Below are positions 7,972 to 15,942 of a stretch of 24,135 nt of DNA, one piece after another. The notes below the pieces were generated by a model. It was given only the letters and a program-made list of their open reading frames with translations, made no database searches and had not been told where the DNA came from. The DNA is from Nemertoderma westbladi. Its lineage: Eukaryota > Xenacoelomorpha > Nemertodermatida > Nemertodermatidae. How positions within the stretch are numbered: position 1 is the stretch's first letter; each line of letters starts with the position of its first letter. The position numbers were made by a program, and so were the translations under genes. The stretch lies in assembly GCA_032718475.1 (NCBI GenBank), contig JAUCBJ010006167.1:1-24135 (forward strand), given 5' to 3'.

Positions 7972-8403
7972 TATTTTATATTTTGTGCGTGGGAAGGGCG
8001 TCTCGCCCTCATTCCCACCCCCCTCAGTCCAAAACTTTGGACGACTAAAAACTCTCACGTGCCCCTTCTTCCGGTAGGCACTCTCCTGCTTCCCTCCTAT
8101 ACGTCCTCTAACTCTTCGCCACACTCTCTTCGGTGCCACCTTTGCTGGCCTCCTCCTTCGTATGTGCGCTGGCATTAGAGCCCTCGACGACCCCCACTCG
8201 TCCCTCGGTATACGCGGTGTCTGCCCGTGCAATGCCCCCTCGCACTGTGTCCGTCCTGCGTGTGTATGCAACACGCCTCCTCCTACTTTCTCGACTCCCT
8301 TATGTTTGCTAATGGGCTTCTCTGCCCCTGGTTTAATCCTTTCACATCCTCTCCCTTTCCAACACTCTCCGGATCTGTGTCCTTTTACCACACATCGATG
8401 TCA
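7963..8403 (-). pseudogene. Gag-like frame beyond the TGA: second zinc knuckle and basic tail
   Basis: The frame continues past a TGA at 8403-8401 in the same register. The next residues are H-R-C-V-V-K-G-H-R-S-G-E-C. With a Cys at the TGA position this would be a normal C-x2-C-x4-H-x4-C zinc knuckle, of the kind that binds RNA in Gag proteins. A Lys/Arg-rich stretch of about 130 residues follows, with scattered Cys and His early on, ending at TAA 7965-7963. A translation started in the main gag frame would stop at the TGA unless it is read through. Whether the tail is ever made is unknown; the later part is low in recognisable motifs and may be out of use. Confidence 0.6.
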
Positions 8404-9726
8404 TAGTCCGTTTGCGTCTGTGTAGGCTACACGATCTCGTTTGGGCAACGCTTGCCAGTACTTGCAACTCCTGGTCTTATGGGTTCCGTCCCGATGTAAT
8501 TGACATTGGAATCCTGGATTATAGCGTTTCCTGTATAGTCCTTCACGTATCGCGCTTAGGTTTATATGTACCGATTTAATGTTTTGATTGTCTAGACTCG
8601 GCCTACTGGGTATATTGGGATTGTGTTTATTTATGGTGTTATTTTCTTTCTGTCCCTGCCACGGTGTGGCCCTGCTACCACCTAACTGTGGACTAGCAGT
8701 CCCCTGTACGGCCGCGTGTGGTGGTAACTGTCCGCACGACCTGTTCTCGTCCAGGGAGTTCGATGTTCTCGCTCCTATCGGGGTACATTGTCGATATTGT
8801 GATGGGGGAATGTCACCCTGTCCCCCCCCAGCCGGTATGTTTGGTACTGGGGTTGATGTTAGTACATTGGGGCCCATACGTCTATCTCCAATAACTCCCC
8901 CCTCCCCTGGATATATGTTATGTCCCTGTGTATTATAGTCATGCTGCTGTACCGATATAGGCCTACCTACCTCTCGCCTACCTACCGGTATGTACTCTGC
9001 GACTTCCGGGTTTAATCCCGTCGTTCGCGCTACCCCATCGCCTACTCTATCTCTCCCAGCATGGCCTATAATAGTATGTGCAGTAAGGCCTACAGTATGT
9101 CCTGCAGTCTGCATGTGCCCTTCCGAACCGAAGTTTATTCTTCGCGAATCTCGAATCTCCCCGCGACTACCGTACTCTCGATCGGCAGCTACATCCCGTC
9201 GGGAAGCTTCTCTTCGATCCCCTATCCTGCTCTCGTCTTCATATCGGTACATCCTGTACCCCTCTCTTAGCGTGCGGTGCGTTTCTCCGGGGCGACGGCA
9301 ATCTCCCGAAGTTCGACCCCACTGGCTCCCTGACTCCATCTCTACTGTCGACGGTCCGTTATCCGTCCTCGCACTCCTATCGTTCGTGGCGACACCTTTT
9401 CTACTATCTCCTCTTCTTCTCTTTTCAGTGCAGTATTCCGGCTCATGAGATCTCTCGTCGACCTCCCGGTTAAACTCCACTGTTCTTCTTCTCTCTTCTG
9501 GTCGGGCTCGACGCTTCGCCTGCCCTCTCGCGACGTCAACCTGCCTCTCTCTGCTCGATCGCACGCCGCTGGGGATACTCGCAATCCCCCTATTACTCTC
9601 CGTCGCCGGTTGTTGCGGTTTACCTATTTCGGCCCTCGCATTATCCGCTGACGGCTGTGGGACACTCTCTGCCCCCCCTCTCTCTCTACTAACTTCTCGC
9701 GGTGGGGTGTCCATAGCCCCCCCCAC
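8401..9726 (-). CDS. Gag-like protein, C-terminal segment with first zinc knuckle
   Basis: Last third of the gag-like frame, in the same register as the first segment. It has no ATG at its upstream edge; the apparent start is a GTG inside a repeat. The sequence is hydrophilic, rich in Arg, Gly, Ser and Glu, and probably disordered for about 350 residues. Near the end lies C-x2-H-x4-H-x4-C (CQLHRDGTHKTRSC), then KYWQALPKRDRVAY, a spacer typical of paired zinc knuckles in BEL/Pao-type Gag. A normal first knuckle has Cys where the second position here is His. The frame stops at TGA exactly at the first Cys of the second knuckle. It joins upstream to the middle segment through a C8 run (9717-9724) that is C9 in a paralogous repeat unit. 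Confidence 0.75.
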   Translation of the reverse strand: MGGAMDTPPREVSRERGGAESVPQPSADNARAEIGKPQQPATESNRGIASIPSGVRSSRERQVDVARGQAKRRARPEERRRTVEFNREVDERSHEPEYCTEKRRRGDSRKGVATNDRSARTDNGPSTVEMESGSQWGRTSGDCRRPGETHRTLREGYRMYRYEDESRIGDRREASRRDVAADREYGSRGEIRDSRRINFGSEGHMQTAGHTVGLTAHTIIGHAGRDRVGDGVARTTGLNPEVAEYIPVGRREVGRPISVQQHDYNTQGHNIYPGEGGVIGDRRMGPNVLTSTPVPNIPAGGGQGDIPPSQYRQCTPIGARTSNSLDENRSCGQLPPHAAVQGTASPQLGGSRATPWQGQKENNTINKHNPNIPSRPSLDNQNIKSVHINLSAIREGLYRKRYNPGFQCQLHRDGTHKTRSCKYWQALPKRDRVAYTDANGL

Positions 9727-10544
9727 CCGCCACTTCTAACTTCACTACCTCTTACTACACTTCTACACTCCTCTTGTGGGGCATTCTCTGCCCCCCCTCT
9801 CTCGCCACTAATCTTATGTGGTGGGGCGCCCGTAGCCCCCCCCCACCCGCCACATCTAACTTCACTATCTCTCACTTCGTCTCTACACCCCTCTCTAGTC
9901 GACGCACTGTCTCTACTACGGCTGGGTCTATTCACCCCCGCCTCTCTCTCTACTACTGCGTGGCCCACCAGGCCCACTTCGCGTTGGCTCAACCCCGCTG
10001 CCTCCTGCCTACCAACTACGTGGCCTACCAGGCCGCCGTCGGGTTGGCTCAACCCTGCCACCTCCTGCCTACTAACTACGTGGCCTACCAGGCCACCGTT
10101 GGGTTGGCTCAACCCTGCCACTTCCTGCCTACTAACTACGTGGCCTACCAGGCCACCGTCTGCCGGGTTATGTACGTCCGACACGCTCATATTAATAGCA
10201 CCATTCCCAATATTATTTGTTAAATCAATTAAATTATTAGAATTTGAAACGGGATTATTATTTAAATTATTTAAATTACTTAGATCACTACTATTCTCTA
10301 AACTTAAATTATTATTCGAATTATTTTGCGGGTTTGAATTGAAATTATTATTTAGAGTATTTGTATTTAAATTTAAATTACTACTACCAGGTAAAATATT
10401 ATTCGCTGCAATAAAGGGATTAGGGTTATTTACTACGGTACTATTAACATTAACTGTCTCTAACGTACTACTACTACCTCCCCCCGCCCGTACGGCTACA
10501 CCAGTTCTGGTTCTCCCGCCCGGTGCCTGTAAGTGGGGTCTCAC
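9624..10544 (-). CDS. Gag-like protein, middle segment: Asn-rich region and 20-residue repeats
   Basis: This stretch is in a different register from the segments on both sides. The shift in (one extra base, best placed at the six-C run 10480-10485) is undone by the shift out (one missing base at 9717-9724). It encodes an Asn/Leu/Ser-rich region of about 100 residues (SNLNLNTNTLNNNF is typical), then about three and a half copies of a 20-residue unit (GLVGHVVSRQEVAGLSQPDG), then two copies of a 40-residue unit containing GERGGAEN. There is no ATG; the apparent start at 10544 is GTG. Likely a flexible, possibly self-associating part of Gag (inference). Its sense is shown by the repeat units, which match across the frame change. 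Confidence 0.7.
   Translation of the reverse strand: MRPHLQAPGGRTRTGVAVRAGGGSSSTLETVNVNSTVVNNPNPFIAANNILPGSSNLNLNTNTLNNNFNSNPQNNSNNNLSLENSSDLSNLNNLNNNPVSNSNNLIDLTNNIGNGAINMSVSDVHNPADGGLVGHVVSRQEVAGLSQPNGGLVGHVVSRQEVAGLSQPDGGLVGHVVGRQEAAGLSQREVGLVGHAVVEREAGVNRPSRSRDSASTREGCRDEVRDSEVRCGGWGGATGAPPHKISGERGGAENAPQEECRSVVRGSEVRSGGWGGLWTPHREKLVEREGGQRVSHSRQRIMRGPK
9650..9890 (-). repeat. 120-bp duplicated coding unit
   Basis: CCCCACCCGCCAC at 9721 and again at 9841, with matching flanks (ctctgccccccctctct...). The one-base difference in the C-run (8 against 9) locates a frameshift. Confidence 0.85.
9961..10160 (-). repeat. 60-bp coding minisatellite, about 3.3 units
   Basis: Units at 9961, 10021, 10081 and 10141 (partial) begin TGGCCYACCAGGCC. 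They encode a 20-residue repeat on the - strand. Confidence 0.93.
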
Positions 10545-11754
10545 TCTCTGATATCTCCAACCGCGCCAGTTCTAGTCGGCGCCGTTTAAGTTTGGCTTGA
10601 TATTGCGCAAGCCTCCCTAGCACGGCATGCAACTCATCCCGCCTGCACTCACCCTCTATCCCCGACTCTCGCGTATTCTGCCCGGCCAACTCTGCCTCTC
10701 TAGCAATCATTTCAAGCCGCCTCGCCGGCTCGCTCTCTACACCCATCTCTAGCTCTCTACACTCCTTGGCCCTCTCTCTAAACTCCTCGGCTTTCTCTCT
10801 ATACTCCCTCTCCAACTCTACAGCCTCCTCTGACAATGTGGTTTCCCTTCTCAATTGCCACTCTAACCATTCCTGCTTACTCGCAGCCGTTTCTAATTTA
10901 TACTCTATGCGTTCACTCTGTCGCACCCGTCTTTCTTTTACGGAGGATGTAGCAGACTTATCGGTTGCGACGGACTCCCGTCGCCCCTCCGTCCCACTAA
11001 CTTTCCCCCGCTTCCCGGAACTTCCTCCGACCGACGAGACCGAATCCTCGAAATTAACCTCGGATTCACCCTCCCCAGGTCTTCTAACCCTTACTTTCAC
11101 TCCCCGGGCATCGACTAAGTATGGCCCTACGTACACTACGCTAGGTTCCATACCCCCACATTCCCATAGTTCAATCAGTTCGTTGACAACTCCCCTCGTC
11201 CTCTCCTCGGCTAATTCTCTCTGCCCAAAACACACTAGGTGATCAAAGTATCTGTTCGACTCACCTAGTCCTTTCCTCAGTCTCAGCTCGTCTACCTTCG
11301 CCCCCTCCTTGGCCTCTCTCTGTTGCTCCCGGGTCGCGAGGTAGGCCCGTCGAAGTCGATCAGAAACCCCGACGTCCTCGTCGCCGACCTCTCTTCCGTC
11401 TCTCCGGGTCCGACGTCGTACCGACGGCCCCACCGTCGCCGTTCCGGTGGACCGTTCGTCGTCCTCGGCCTGTGGCTGGCCGGTGACATCGGTATGTCGA
11501 CCCTCGCTCCGCGTCGACTCGTCTTTCTCTTCTCCTCCCTTCTCGTCTCCTTCCCTCGACTCGCTCTCCGGTTGTAGACGACCCCCCACATCTTGGTTCG
11601 CCGGGTTGCTCGTTGTCGACGTGGCGTCAACCTGCGTCGACGTGGTCGGCGTAGCATCGATCGGCGTCGTGGGTTCGTATCGTCTCGCCGTGGCCTCGCG
11701 GATCGTTAGATCGTCGTCCGGGGTCCGCGGCGGTGTCGTTCCTCTCTCTCTCAT
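10474..11754 (-). CDS. Gag-like protein, N-terminal segment with long coiled coil
   Basis: It starts at ATG 11754-11752, about 90 bp inside the right LTR, which suits a leader followed by gag. The first 150 residues are acidic, Thr/Glu/Asp-rich and probably disordered. A folded-looking block follows (residues about 150-235: RLRRAYLATREQQREAKEG, SNRYFDHLVCFGQRELAEE, GVVNELIELWE). A strongly charged coiled coil covers residues about 280-410, with SERIEYKLETAASKQEWLEW and LEREYREKAEEFRERAKECR. Gag proteins assemble the particle and bind the element RNA; a coiled coil would serve assembly. The stop at 10476-10474 comes right after a six-G run and looks like a frameshift, because the next register carries on with matching composition. 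Not recognised as any host protein. Confidence 0.78.
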   Translation of the reverse strand: MRERGTTPPRTPDDDLTIREATARRYEPTTPIDATPTTSTQVDATSTTSNPANQDVGGRLQPESESREGDEKGGEEKDESTRSEGRHTDVTGQPQAEDDERSTGTATVGPSVRRRTRRDGREVGDEDVGVSDRLRRAYLATREQQREAKEGAKVDELRLRKGLGESNRYFDHLVCFGQRELAEERTRGVVNELIELWECGGMEPSVVYVGPYLVDARGVKVRVRRPGEGESEVNFEDSVSSVGGSSGKRGKVSGTEGRRESVATDKSATSSVKERRVRQSERIEYKLETAASKQEWLEWQLRRETTLSEEAVELEREYREKAEEFRERAKECRELEMGVESEPARRLEMIAREAELAGQNTRESGIEGECRRDELHAVLGRLAQYQAKLKRRRLELARLEISESETPLTGTGRENQNWCSRTGGGR

Positions 11755-11843
11755 CGTCGTCTTTGGTAGCTGGTCGTCGCTAGCTAGGACGGTAGCTCTA
11801 TTCTATCTCTGTCAGGACAGCTGGGCGGATCTAGTTCTGTCAC
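11755..11843 (-). other. Leader between 5' LTR and gag
   Basis: 89 bp. The sequence next to the LTR reads gtgacagaactagatcc in element sense. It does not begin with TGG, so I cannot name a priming tRNA. Confidence 0.5.
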
Positions 11844-12371
11844 TGTGACGGGATCTACGGATCCCGGTTTATCCGTTTGGGTTTTCTGCCCACGCGTCCC
11901 CGCCATGTGTGAAAGGTAAAAGAGTTCTGATGTTGGGTAATATGTATAAAGGTATAATAGTCTGGCAGTTGATATAATATAGTATGACACAATAGGTAAT
12001 ATATAATGGCGGTAGCGGACGGTGACAGAAGTCCCCGTTCCACCCTACTGATCTGACTGTGTAAACTGAATAACTGACCGGTATGATTACTGGTAACTGG
12101 TTATATTGCACGGTGGCCTTATTGCTACTCAATCGATGCCTTTCCCCCCTCTGATTGGTTGATACCCTTGTTGGCACCCTTTGCCCCCCTCTGAAGTGCT
12201 TCCCTTCGCCCTTGCTGTTCTCTCTCTTGTCAGGGGAGTAACCCCTGACCCTTATTGTGTGTGTCTCCTTTGGGGCCTATTGTCCCCATTTACTGGGCTG
12301 ACAATAGGCTCCCAATATTGCTTTATGGCTCACTCTATGGGTTCATGTTAGCGGAATTGGATAAGCTAACA
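11844..12371 (-). repeat. Right LTR (5' LTR in element sense)
   Basis: 528 bp, same ends and hairpins as the left LTR; differences at 11905, 12060 and 12288. It should hold the promoter for the - strand transcript. I did not place a TATA box with confidence. Confidence 0.96.
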
Positions 12372-12376
12372 ATCTA
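12372..12376 (+). repeat. 5-bp target duplication of the LTR element, right
   Basis: ATCTA, matching 5526-5530. It lies inside the LINE-B coding region. Confidence 0.9.
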
Positions 12377-12551
12377 TATATGTTATGGCCGGTCGTCCAC
12401 GACTACGCTTTCCATGAGTTGGTTGCCAGAAAAGTAGATCTGATATGACCTCGTCTTTACTTCGCCAGCAGTGCCCACTGAATCTTAATCTGCGTTCACG
12501 GAGGGTGGTTGATACAGGTGGTATTGTACCATAGAGCTCGGCATTTGTCAT
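12372..12551 (-). pseudogene. LINE-B ORF, reverse-transcriptase C-terminal region
   Basis: It encodes NAELYGTIPPVSTTLRERRL, RFSGHCWRSKDEVISDLLFW and GKRSRGRPAITYID, parallel to RLRFAGHCFRRED in LINE-A. Upstream (12552-12790) similar sequence continues in broken frames with stops. The frame is cut at 12372 by the LTR element and continues at 5525. Confidence 0.88.
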
Positions 12552-12795
12552 GTGTTGTCTTCAGCTGATGTTTAGGGCTGCCCTTAGTAGTCTTGTGTAG
12601 CAACCATCAATTCGTTGTTCAAGCGATTTAGTCAGTGTCCAGGTCTCACCCCATTTAAAAATACACTTTCCACTGTGGCTCGAAAGAACTTAGTCTTCAG
12701 GTGCCTGGAGAGATCTGATTTCCAGATGGTATCCATTTTTGATAGAGCTACCCAAGCCTTTGCTTTCCTAACATCTATGTCCTTTTTGCTACTCT

Positions 12796-13250
12796 CTATC
12801 CATGATCCAAGAAGTCATCGACCTTCCTTAGTTGATTATTATCAATGGTTGTCAAGTTTCCATCAACATTAAAGGTCATGAATTCGGTCTTTGTAGCATT
12901 TATATGCAATCCAACCTCCTTAGCAGCCCTCTCCACTTTATTTAGTAGAAGCTGTGCATCTGCTAGGGTATTAGAGACCAGGGCGATGTCATCCGCAAAG
13001 TCGGTGTCTGTGACTGTAGTTGCCAGATATCTACTACTTCTGCGTTCTTGAAGTGTGAATCCCAGGTCTTTACCCTTTGTGGCCGTCCTCATTGCGTAAT
13101 CCAGCACAATTACAAATAGTAATGGTGCTAATGTGTCACCTTGCAGTACGCCAGCCAGGATTGAGAAAAACTCAGTTTCACCATCTGGTGAGAGTACCTG
13201 CGCTTCTGTGTCATAGCAAGTTATGAGAGAATGAAATATACTGAAATATA
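12796..13250 (-). pseudogene. LINE-B ORF, reverse-transcriptase palm fragment
   Basis: Open without an ATG. It encodes GVLQGDTLAPLLFVIVLDYA, then TDFADDIALVS with the catalytic Asp pair, then VGLHINATKTEFM. The fingers and the block with the first catalytic Asp (VDFFKAFDS in LINE-A) are absent, so the enzyme cannot work. Similarity is lost near 12800 by a frameshift. Confidence 0.9.
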
Positions 13251-13262
13251 CTGAAATGTGTC
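13226..13262. other. Deletion junction in LINE-B
   Basis: The endonuclease side ends and the palm side begins here. The junction holds a short repeat, ACTGAAATAT-like three times, as filler. By comparison with LINE-A roughly 0.75-0.85 kb is missing. Confidence 0.7.
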
Positions 13263-14463
13263 ACAATATAACAATCCAATGCCAGCAACAATTACTTCTG
13301 GTATTCCATAAGCTCTTATTATCATTTACAGTTTGCCAGGTAAGTCTTGATTGTTGCTGTATGTAAGCAGTTGTAATTGCTTCAGTTTTATCCTGTATGT
13401 ACTTTTCCTGGCTGATGTTGTAGGCCAATTTAAGATCGTACTTAGCTTTCTCAACCTTGTTAATGTTTTCGGTTGTTGGTTGGTTTTTAAGATCTTCTCT
13501 CTTACAAGTAACCTCAGAGTTTTGCCATGGCACATATGATTTTCGTTTGGGTTTCTGGGGGAAATGCGTCTTAGCTGATTCCTTGTGGGCTGTTATTATA
13601 TTCTGGTATATTGAATTGGTGGATTGGTCTTCATCCATTGACTGAAGTGCTTCAAAGCGGTTTTGAACTTCTACTGTATAAGCATCCTTTACAGCATTGT
13701 CAGTTCTGAGTTTCTCCCAGTCATAGTTGATTTGCTTGATTGTCCTGGGTTTGCTGGCTCTCAAACTGAGTCTGATCTCTGCAGTCACAATTCTGTGGTC
13801 CGAACCAATTAGGTTGAACGAGCTGTATGCCTCGCAGTTGATCATGCTGTTTCTCCACTTTTTGTTTATGAGGATGTAATCCAGTTGTGCTTTGGTTCCA
13901 TTAGGGTATTGAAAGGTCCATAGCTTCCCCTTACTCTTTTCGAATCTGTTGTTTGTTGGTATCAATTCACATTCTTCCATTAGGTCTAAAAGTAAGTACC
14001 CATTTCTGTTAGAACTGGTGTTATAGGTGTAACCCTTGATGTCTTCTGGGCCAATTTGGGCATTCAGGTCACCAGCAATGATTTTAACATTGTGTTTCGG
14101 AATGTCCTTTATAAGTCCAGTCAGTTCTTCATAAAACTTGAATGCTTGTTCTGGCTCTGAGGCATTGGTTGGACTGTAGCAACATATAACTGTTGCCTTG
14201 GGATTCCCATCAAATGTTGCGATCATAACCCTGGAATTTATAGATTCGATGTTGTTTAGGGTCTTAAGCGCAAATGGGCTTAGCAGAATTCCTACTCCAC
14301 CAATTGATGCATTGGCCGAGTTTCTTACTGCTGAGATTGTTACTAAGGTCCATCCATTTCCAATGTCATTGTACTTCATGGCAGGTGTCTTCATGACAAA
14401 TCCAATGTTCTTGGATGCAGATGATGTCGATGTTATATTCCATTGCCAGAGCGACCATGTCAC
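13261..14463 (-). pseudogene. LINE-B ORF, AP-like endonuclease
   Basis: From about codon 25 the frame encodes the endonuclease fold: NGWTLVTISAV, GGVGILLSPFA, KATVICCYSPTN, KIIAGDLNAQIG with the Asp/Asn pair, GKLWTFQYPNG, and GSDHRIVTAEIRLSLRAS with the catalytic His. It matches LINE-A block for block. The real start is upstream: the first codons here are shadow, and the N-terminal strand and catalytic Glu (CIQEHW) are in another frame at 14366-14677, with the join near 14370-14400. It ends in a helical linker (KYDLKLAYNISQEKYIQ) and then the deletion junction. Confidence 0.88.
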
Positions 14464-14677
14464 CCTGTTTGGTATGTGCTTTCAGCGTGTGTACGTTCAT
14501 TGTAGCAATCTTTAGTGTCTTTTTACATTTCAACAGGTTGGTTCTTCTATCTTCTCGGTCTTCTGTTCCAGTAGCCAATCTATCGACTCCAGCCTGGTGT
14601 ACCACTGGGGGACGCGGTCCTTGTTGACCCGGGCGACGACCGAGCCGGTATTTCTCCTGGAGGGTTCTCATATTCAT
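14366..14677 (-). pseudogene. LINE-B ORF, endonuclease N-terminal strand
   Basis: It encodes CKKTLKIATMNVHTLKAHTK and IDIICIQEHW, the first strand and the Glu-bearing strand of the endonuclease fold. The frame then breaks near 14375-14400 and the protein sense moves to the neighbouring frame. The part before CKKTLKIA is basic and Pro-rich, like the LINE-A N-terminus. Confidence 0.82.
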
Positions 14678-14816
14678 ATCTTTCAGTTGAGGGAGTAAAC
14701 CGCTTGTGGTCGCAACTCCTACAAGCGTCTTCGCAGTAGATCGCCGTTGGTTGATTACCTTCCGCCGACCTTGTCAGCATGTCTAGCCGTTGGTTGATTA
14801 CCTTGCGCCTATCCAT
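14580..14816 (-). pseudogene. LINE-B ORF, probable N-terminus
   Basis: It begins at ATG 14816-14814 in a good context (GGCCATGGAT). 78 codons, with a small Cys-rich patch (CEDACRSC). It is probably the start of the LINE-B ORF, separated by a further frameshift near 14670 from the endonuclease. Less certain than the other segments because LINE-A has no similar start. Confidence 0.5.
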
Positions 14817-15158
14817 GGCCTACAGCCCTGCTGCCGACTGTAGGGGTCCTTTTGTTACACCCTGAACCAAGTGTGCCTCCTGGGTTAGGTTACCTAACAC
14901 TGGTAGAGGAGCATCCAGTATAGACAGGGCGGGGCGTGTATCATCTCTAATGCAGATGCGTATCAAGCCTTTGCCTTCAATGGTGCCCTAGGCGCTATAG
15001 CCCTCAATGACTTATTTATTTGATGGGGCTGAACCAACCCACTCTTGATCAACTAAATAATGAATAGGCTATGCTTATCGGGCCTGCCCTACTGGGCTGG
15101 TAGCTACAGGTAGTACCACATTACTGCCATAGTGGTAGCAGGATCTGGGGACCTGACA
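14817..15158 (-). other. LINE-B 5' leader
   Basis: 342 bp up to the element 5' end, which starts TGTCAGGTCCCC. LINE-A starts with a similar GTCAGGT. AAGGTAATCAACCAACGGC occurs twice just inside the ORF (near 14743 and 14788 on the + strand). Confidence 0.65.
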
Positions 15159-15323
15159 TGAGCTCGCTCGACCTAGTTGTAGTAATATATAACTTCTTAT
15201 AACTATCAATTCTATAACTATAATATTCTTTATGTTAAAATGTATTCTGAATCTGATTAACACACTCTGAAGGCCATTCTCTCACGTATAACTGAGATAT
15301 TTAACGTTTTAAAACTACATATA
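15159..15323 (+). repeat. Direct repeat flanking LINE-B, right copy (165 bp)
   Basis: Partner of 5232-5400. It includes the last bases of LINE-C (GAGCTCGCTCGACCTAG), so the duplication happened after LINE-C was in place. Confidence 0.85.
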
Positions 15324-15550
15324 TGCCAGTTTTAAAACAACCTATATGCGACATAATTCCATTATTTTCAAACACAATGTGTTTTTTTTAATTCAAATCA
15401 CATAAGATCACCAATATGTCAAAACCCATTTAAATTTATTCAAAAACAAAATTTAAATCAAAAATGCCATTTTACAGGAAAAGTTAATTTTGCCATTTGG
15501 GTTGTTTGAAATTGAAAGGGACGATATATTCCATGATATTATTGTTTTAG
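15324..15550 (+). other. Intron-like sequence before zinc-finger exon B
   Basis: AT-rich, no coding signal, ending in a good acceptor (attgttttag). Confidence 0.55.
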
Positions 15551-15942
15551 TGTGAAACATGTGGGGCTAAGCTTCAGCGATGTTCCGACAAAAAACGACA
15601 TTTCAAATTGCATTCGGAATACAAGCCAAGGAAAGAAGGTTCACCAGGAGGTTCCCTCCCCATGGATATGATACCGGTCACATGTGAATTACCGGTATCC
15701 CAGCCAACAGCTGAACCACCACCACTATCCCTGCCAACAGCTTTCACATTGAGTACTGGCGGTTTACAAAGTAGTTCCGGTACAAATAATGGATTAGGAG
15801 TGTTGGCAGTTTACAAAGTACCTCACGAATGGTTACAGGAGAGCAGCCATCATACAATAGAGCATTCGTACTACATACAACCCAAGGCAGTGTAAAGAGG
15901 CACCAACTAACACATACAAAGAGATCAACAACAAAAATGTGA
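15551..15942 (+). pseudogene. C2H2 zinc-finger gene, copy B, finger exon (decayed)
   Basis: After the acceptor at 15549-15550 the frame opens at once with a complete finger, CETCGAK...KRHFKLH (C-x2-C-x12-H-x3-H), then a Pro/Ser/Thr-rich linker almost identical to copy A (TAEPPPLSLPTAFTLSTGG). After GLGV a 4-base deletion relative to copy A shifts the frame, which ends at TAA 15893-15895. In the original register, the next finger has lost its CxxC but keeps the helix and histidines (VKRHQLTH), ending at TGA 15940-15942. The exon is therefore a decayed duplicate of 308-746; copy B kept the acceptor and first finger that copy A lost. A short product from the first finger alone remains possible. 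Confidence 0.7.

Larger units (their letters stand above)
5531..12371 (-). mobile_element. Young gag-only LTR retrotransposon (BEL/Pao-like), 6841 bp
   Basis: Two 528-bp direct terminal repeats (5531-6058 and 11844-12371) begin TG and end CA, differ at three positions, and are flanked by ATCTA. The polypurine tract beside the left LTR and the long open frame both show that the element reads on the - strand. Its interior has a Gag-like frame (11754 to about 7963), then about 1.9 kb of pyrimidine-rich tandem arrays down to the polypurine tract. No protease, reverse transcriptase, RNase H or integrase was seen, so it must be mobilised by another element. The paired zinc knuckles with a W..L....R.........L spacer and the 5-bp duplication resemble BEL/Pao. 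That assignment rests on motif layout only. No tRNA-matching primer site (TGG...) is evident next to the right LTR. Confidence 0.93.
5401..15158 (-). mobile_element. LINE-B: older, broken LINE on the - strand, split by the LTR element
   Basis: LINE-B is 5401-5530 plus 12372-15158, about 2.9 kb once the LTR insertion (5531-12371) is set aside. Its 5' end is at 15158 and its (TAG)n tail at 5401-5420. It has a leader, an AP-like endonuclease, a reverse-transcriptase palm and a C-terminus. It is dead on several counts: frameshifts in the N-terminal part, a deletion of the reverse-transcriptase fingers and first catalytic Asp near 13255, a further break near 12790, nonsense changes near 12600, and the LTR insertion. 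The flanking repeats differ by about 6%, so it is older than LINE-A. Confidence 0.92.

Noticed and set aside
8401-8403. Selenocysteine at the TGA
   Set aside because: No reason to expect selenocysteine as a zinc-knuckle ligand, and no selenocysteine insertion element was recognised. Mutation or read-through is simpler.
10474-10544. Programmed ribosomal frameshift between gag segments
   Set aside because: The second shift restores the first register, and the C8/C9 comparison in the duplicated unit fits plain indels. Nothing downstream is a pol needing a frameshift.
8990-10551. Several long + frames opposite gag (for example 8990-9448, 9774-10223, 10766-11242)
   Set aside because: They are Ser/Pro/Leu-rich shadows of a biased GC-rich - strand coding region, with no motifs and inconsistent frames.
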